DNA from: Paraclostridium ghonii
GTDB lineage: Bacteria; Bacillota; Clostridia; Peptostreptococcales; Peptostreptococcaceae
Assembly (NCBI RefSeq): GCF_023653455.1
Contig: NZ_JAKEDR010000014.1
Location: forward strand, 1-32,061
DNA: 32,061 bases
Direction of reading: 5' to 3'
A program made the position numbers and the translations under genes. Each line of letters opens with the position of its first letter. Positions within the stretch are counted from its first letter, which is position 1. Under the pieces are notes generated by a model. The model did no database searches. It was not told the origin of the DNA and was given only the letters and a program-made list of their open reading frames with translations. This document shows, piece after piece, positions 28,997 to 32,061 of the stretch.

Positions 28997-29009
28997 TTGC
29001 ATAATGCAA
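28997..29009. promoter_or_regulatory. Activator site, palindrome copy 2
   Basis: A second identical TTGCATAATGCAA. Its centre is 20 bp from copy 1, close to two turns of the helix, so two activator dimers could bind the same face of the DNA. Confidence 0.75.
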
Positions 29010-29102
29010 GCATTTTATACCTTTCATATTTTCCATAAATTTCATAATATAATAAATTCTTTTAAATTTCTGTATTTACTTTGTTGTAAAATTAACTAAT
29101 AG

Positions 29103-29153
29103 ATGCTATGATTTAATCATAATAGCATATAGGTTAATTTCCATATGCTATTA
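29103..29153 (+). repeat. Overlapping alternative hairpins upstream of ldhA
   Basis: ATGCTAT (29103-29109), ATAGCAT (29122-29128) and ATGCTAT (29145-29151) alternate. The middle copy can pair with the first (with an inner GATT/AATC) or with the third (AATAGCATAT / ATATGCTATT plus GG/CC past a one-base bulge), not both. No T run follows. They may be operators or, if transcribed, a switch. Confidence 0.6.
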
Positions 29154-29174
29154 TAACTATGTACATTTTTATGC

Positions 29175-29201
29175 AATGACTAAAGTTTAACTTTAGTCGT
29201 T
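29175..29201. promoter_or_regulatory. Long palindrome upstream of ldhA, likely operator
   Basis: The arms GACTAAAGTT / AACTTTAGTC (29178-29187 and 29189-29198) are exact around a single T, and extend to 13 bp with one T-G pair. It lies about 85 bp before the ldhA -10 box. It matches no regulator consensus I recognise. Confidence 0.65.
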
Positions 29202-29284
29202 AAATAAATAATTAATAAATAGATAAGCTACTTATGTAGATATATTGTTATAGTGTTTATTTATAAATATTACTTTTTTAATTT

Positions 29285-29290
29285 TATAAT
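29285..29290 (+). promoter_or_regulatory. Possible sigma-A -10 box of ldhA
   Basis: A perfect TATAAT 35 bp before the ldhA ATG. The best -35 (TTATAA, 18 bp upstream) matches only half of TTGACA, so the promoter may need an activator. Confidence 0.45.
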
Positions 29291-29324
29291 AGCTTGTCTA
29301 TTAAAAAAATAAGGGGGCTTTAAT

Positions 29325-30344
29325 ATGAAAATTTTGATGTTTAGTACACGCGAACATGAATTACCTGCAATATCAAAATGGATTGAGGAAAATGGAAACA
29401 ATATTCAAGTCGATACAATTAAAGAGGGCTTATCTTCTGAAACTGTTGATAAGGCTAAAGGTTATGACGGAATTTCAATCCAACAAACAAATTCTATTGA
29501 CGAGCCTATAGTTTATGAAAAATTAAAAGAGTTTGGAATAAAGCAAATAGCTTCTAGAGCAGCTGGATTTGATATGATTAATTTAAACGAAGCAGTTAAA
29601 AATGATTTAATAGTTACAAATGTACCTGCTTATTCACCAAATTCAGTAGCAGAACTTGCTGTAACTCAGACAATGAACCTCCTGAGAAATATGCCTCTTA
29701 TACAAAGAAATATTACTGTTGGAGACTTTAGATGGTCAGCAAATCTAATAGCTAGAGAAATTAGATCTGTTACAGTTGGCATAGTTGGAACAGGTAAAAT
29801 AGGATCAACTGCTGCTAGATTATTTAAAGGATTAGGTGCAAATGTAATCGCTTATGATGCTTATAGAAATGAATCTTTATGTGATATTTTAACTTATAAA
29901 GATACTTTAGAAGATGTTCTTAAAGAAGCAGATGTTGTGTCTTTACACACACCTCTTACTGAAGACACTAATCATATGATAAATAAAGATAATATAAAAT
30001 TTATGAAAAAAAGTTCTTTTTTAATTAACACTGGTAGAGGTGGAATTGTAAATACAGACGATTTAATCGAAGCTTTAGAAAACGGTTACATACTTGGAGC
30101 AGCCTTAGATACTTTCGAAACTGAAAAAAATTTCTTAAATCAAGTAATTCCTCATCATGACCTTACTGATTCACAAATTAAAAAATTATTAAATATGGAA
30201 AATGTATTATTTACTCACCATGTAGGATTCTTTACTACTACTGCAGTTGATAATTTAGTAAGTACTGGATTAAACTGTGTAAAAGAGATATTAACTACTG
30301 GTAACAGTTCTAATAATGTATTGTCACCTGTTGGTGTTAAATAA
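29325..30344 (+). CDS. ldhA: (R)-2-hydroxyisocaproate dehydrogenase LdhA
   Basis: An NAD-dependent D-2-hydroxyacid dehydrogenase of 339 residues that reduces 2-oxoisocaproate from leucine to (R)-2-hydroxyisocaproate, the first reductive step of the pathway. The Rossmann motif GTGKIG (155-160) is followed by Asp177 (AYDAYR), which favours NAD. The catalytic Arg238 (NTGRGG), Glu265 (DTFE) and His299 (FTHHVGFF) are present. The pattern DTFETEKNFL and the C-terminal half are those of D-lactate/2-hydroxyisocaproate dehydrogenases. AAGGGGG lies 8 nt before the ATG. It is transcribed away from hadA, unlike the single-operon form I recall. A hairpin follows the gene. Leucine specificity is inferred from context. 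Confidence 0.93.
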   Translation: MKILMFSTREHELPAISKWIEENGNNIQVDTIKEGLSSETVDKAKGYDGISIQQTNSIDEPIVYEKLKEFGIKQIASRAAGFDMINLNEAVKNDLIVTNVPAYSPNSVAELAVTQTMNLLRNMPLIQRNITVGDFRWSANLIAREIRSVTVGIVGTGKIGSTAARLFKGLGANVIAYDAYRNESLCDILTYKDTLEDVLKEADVVSLHTPLTEDTNHMINKDNIKFMKKSSFLINTGRGGIVNTDDLIEALENGYILGAALDTFETEKNFLNQVIPHHDLTDSQIKKLLNMENVLFTHHVGFFTTTAVDNLVSTGLNCVKEILTTGNSSNNVLSPVGVK

Positions 30345-30353
30345 TTTGTAGAT

Positions 30354-30391
30354 AAGAGTCAAATAATCTATATATAGATTCTTTGGCTCTT
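30354..30391 (+). terminator. Long hairpin after ldhA
   Basis: An inverted repeat of about 17 bp per arm (AAGAGTCAAA.AATCTA / TAGATT.TTTGGCTCTT) with one mismatch and one G-T pair begins 10 bp after the stop. No clear T run follows, so it may act as a weak terminator or an mRNA stabiliser. Confidence 0.65.
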
Positions 30392-30533
30392 AAATTCCAT
30401 CAAAAAAATTATATTTACAGTGTATATTTTCTAGCCATCAAGGATCTAAGAATGTAATTGAAGAAACTCTAATACCTATGTAAATATTAGGTTATAGATA
30501 CTTTAATAAATTAGATGTGATTATTAAATAGTT

Positions 30534-31880
30534 TTATTTTATAGATAAAGGTATCTTTATTAAAAATTTAAATTCATTTCTATCTGGATCTACTTTTATA
30601 AGAGATATCCCTTTTACTCCATCAACTATATGCTTTATGATTTCAACCCCTATACCATGATTCTTACTATTTTCTTTAGTAGTAATTAATCTCTCGTTTC
30701 TAAAGTTTATTTCCCCATTAAATGAGTTACTCTGATATATAATCAAATTATTTTCTTTAACATAACTTCTAAAGTTTATCCATTTTTCCTCAGATATTTC
30801 TTGCTTAATACAAGCCTCAAATGCATTACTTGATAAATTATTAAATATCTTTATTAGTTCTAATTCCGATATACTAAGTTCATTTGGTATATAACAGTCC
30901 GAATCAAAACAAATATTTTTAATATTACACTCTTCATATAGCTTATTGAGAATTGCATTAATTATAGAATTATTTGAAAATTTTTTATTATGGTTAATAA
31001 CACTTTGTATTTGATTATCAAACTCAGATATTATTTCCTTAGCTTTTTCTATATTACCAATTTCAATAGATGTTTTGACATTAATTAATATACTCTTGAA
31101 GTCATGATTATACATTTTTAATAAATTTAAATATTCATCATTCTTTTTATTTATAGTATCATCATGACTTAAATTCAATAATTTAGCCTTATATAAAATT
31201 TCTTCCTCTATCCATTTTATTGATTTAAGCGCCATCGCAATAGAACAAAAAAAGCATACGTATATAAACTTTCTATTTACGATTATCCTAAGTATAGGAG
31301 TATCAATATCAACATAATAATATGTATAATTAGAAGCCAATAATATAATAACTAAACTGGTGATAGTTAATGTAGTTATTACTATTTTTTTTTTATATAA
31401 AAGTAAATTTTTAAGATTATTATTAAAATATTCTTTATCAAATTTAATAATCAAAATAACTATTATAATCTTAGATAAAATAAATATTAATATATAAAAA
31501 TAATAATTTTCAACAGTTTTATACATATTATTTCTAGACATAACTGCAATTATAGCAGTTATAATATCACTATTTATGATAGAAAGAAAAATTTGGCATA
31601 TACTAAGTATATATATGCCCCCTATTGTTTCCTCAAAAACTAGTTTAAATGTAATTATATATACAAAAAAATTTATTATATATATATAATGTAAAAATAC
31701 CCTTCCTATAATCATATTAGTAGAAATTATAGTTATAATTAGTGGAAAAAATAAAATTGATTTTTTCTTGTTCACTTTAAATTTAGATACTTTACCATAC
31801 ATATTTATTAAAAAAACATTATATAAATAAATAAATAAAAAAGTTGTTATTTCAATCATGCGTATTTTGGGTATTATCAT
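30534..31880 (-). CDS. AgrC-like GHKL sensor histidine kinase
   Basis: A 448-residue membrane histidine kinase of the peptide-quorum-sensing type. Six or seven hydrophobic segments fill the first 215 residues (for example 12-28, 40-58, 62-82, 88-112, 127-147, 168-184, 203-218). They are followed by the atypical H box YNHDFKS (His259), the N box NNLSSNAFEA (347-356) and the G box NHGIGVEIIKHI (408-419) of the GHKL ATPase fold. There is no HAMP or PAS domain. The ATG at 31880 is preceded by AGGAGG at 8-9 nt; the longer frame from TTG 31910 contains that site and is wrong. No peptide precursor, AgrB protease or response regulator is in the window; they could lie past 32061. The signal is unknown. 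Confidence 0.88.
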   Translation of the reverse strand: MIIPKIRMIEITTFLFIYLYNVFLINMYGKVSKFKVNKKKSILFFPLIITIISTNMIIGRVFLHYIYIINFFVYIITFKLVFEETIGGIYILSICQIFLSIINSDIITAIIAVMSRNNMYKTVENYYFYILIFILSKIIIVILIIKFDKEYFNNNLKNLLLYKKKIVITTLTITSLVIILLASNYTYYYVDIDTPILRIIVNRKFIYVCFFCSIAMALKSIKWIEEEILYKAKLLNLSHDDTINKKNDEYLNLLKMYNHDFKSILINVKTSIEIGNIEKAKEIISEFDNQIQSVINHNKKFSNNSIINAILNKLYEECNIKNICFDSDCYIPNELSISELELIKIFNNLSSNAFEACIKQEISEEKWINFRSYVKENNLIIYQSNSFNGEINFRNERLITTKENSKNHGIGVEIIKHIVDGVKGISLIKVDPDRNEFKFLIKIPLSIK

Positions 31881-31944
31881 AATAAAACTCCTCCTAATAA
31901 TGGTAACCAATTTAGTAATAACACCCTAATACCCAACCATTATC

Positions 31945-31985
31945 AAATAATAACAAGTATATTTGTAACATAATTGTTATTATTT
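31945..31985. repeat. 12-bp inverted repeat upstream of the histidine kinase gene
   Basis: AAATAATAACAA (31945-31956) and TTGTTATTATTT (31974-31985) are exact reverse complements around 17 bases, about 65 bp before the kinase ATG. It could be an operator, or a terminator of an upstream minus-strand gene outside the window; the flanks are too AT-rich to decide. Confidence 0.5.
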
Positions 31986-32061
31986 AACTCTTTTTTAATG
32001 TATTCTTTTTTTTAATAACCTTAACATTTTTAATCAATTACTAAAGTTATCATATCTATAG

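Larger units (their letters stand above)
28745..29324. other. 580-bp divergent regulatory region between hadA and ldhA
   Basis: No gene is visible. From left to right it holds the hadA ribosome binding site, a 13-bp tandem repeat, a -24/-12 promoter facing hadA, two identical 13-bp palindromes, a cluster of ATGCTAT repeats that can fold in two ways, a long palindrome and a -10 box facing ldhA. An AATTTT-GAGTT-AAAATT repeat at about 28833-28849 is noted but is a poor CodY match. Confidence 0.85.

Overview
The window is low-GC, anaerobic Firmicute chromosome. Family Peptostreptococcaceae (the Clostridioides / Paraclostridium / Paeniclostridium / Romboutsia group) is the best fit. Three things point there: a complete set of isocaproate (leucine Stickland) genes, the neighbourhood of a pil cluster, a double P-loop ATPase, engB and lon beside clpX-clpP-tig, and an RNase PH-RdgB fusion. 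Genus is not decidable from the sequence alone. One difference from the arrangement I recall for C. difficile is that ldhA is divergent from hadA here, not part of the same operon. I see no tRNA, rRNA, CRISPR array, insertion sequence or phage gene.

Layout. (1) 1-3743, minus strand: a small type IV pilus operon in the order pilB, pilC, pilin, pilM, the last cut by the window edge. (2) 3904-12566, mostly minus strand: protein quality control and housekeeping, with a tandem P-loop ATPase, engB overlapping lon, and tig-clpP-clpX. A plus-strand pair of short chromate-transporter genes sits between lon and clpX. (3) 12711-17268, minus strand: a UPF0316 membrane protein, a YfcE-type phosphodiesterase and an RNase PH-RdgB fusion in one tight run, then ligA. 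(4) 17370-19022: a D-2-hydroxyacid dehydrogenase behind a strong terminator-like hairpin, and a divergent Crp-like sensor domain that has no DNA-binding domain. (5) 19217-30344: a sigma-54 activator with two PAS domains, the seven-gene hadA-hadI-hadB-hadC-acdB-etfB-etfA operon, and divergent ldhA. (6) 30534-31880: an AgrC-like GHKL histidine kinase whose partner genes would lie beyond the window.

How it works together. LdhA reduces 2-oxoisocaproate to (R)-2-hydroxyisocaproate. HadA moves CoA onto it, HadI activates the HadBC dehydratase, HadBC makes isocaprenoyl-CoA, and AcdB with EtfAB reduces that to isocaproyl-CoA, probably by electron bifurcation. The most informative non-coding signal is upstream of hadA: a near-consensus -24/-12 sigma-54 promoter, with two identical 13-bp palindromes about 100-120 bp behind it. 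These look like the promoter and enhancer sites of the sigma-54 activator encoded just past etfA, so the window appears to hold a self-contained, sensor-controlled leucine-reduction regulon. The ldhA side of the same intergenic region carries alternative hairpins and a separate long palindrome, which suggests a second layer of control.

Several gene starts were moved downstream of the longest reading frame because the ribosome binding site lies inside the longer version (pilC, engB, the first chrA, etfA, etfB, acdB, hadB, the histidine kinase). pilB is the opposite case: its strong ribosome binding site lies upstream of the first usable ATG and points to an ATT codon.
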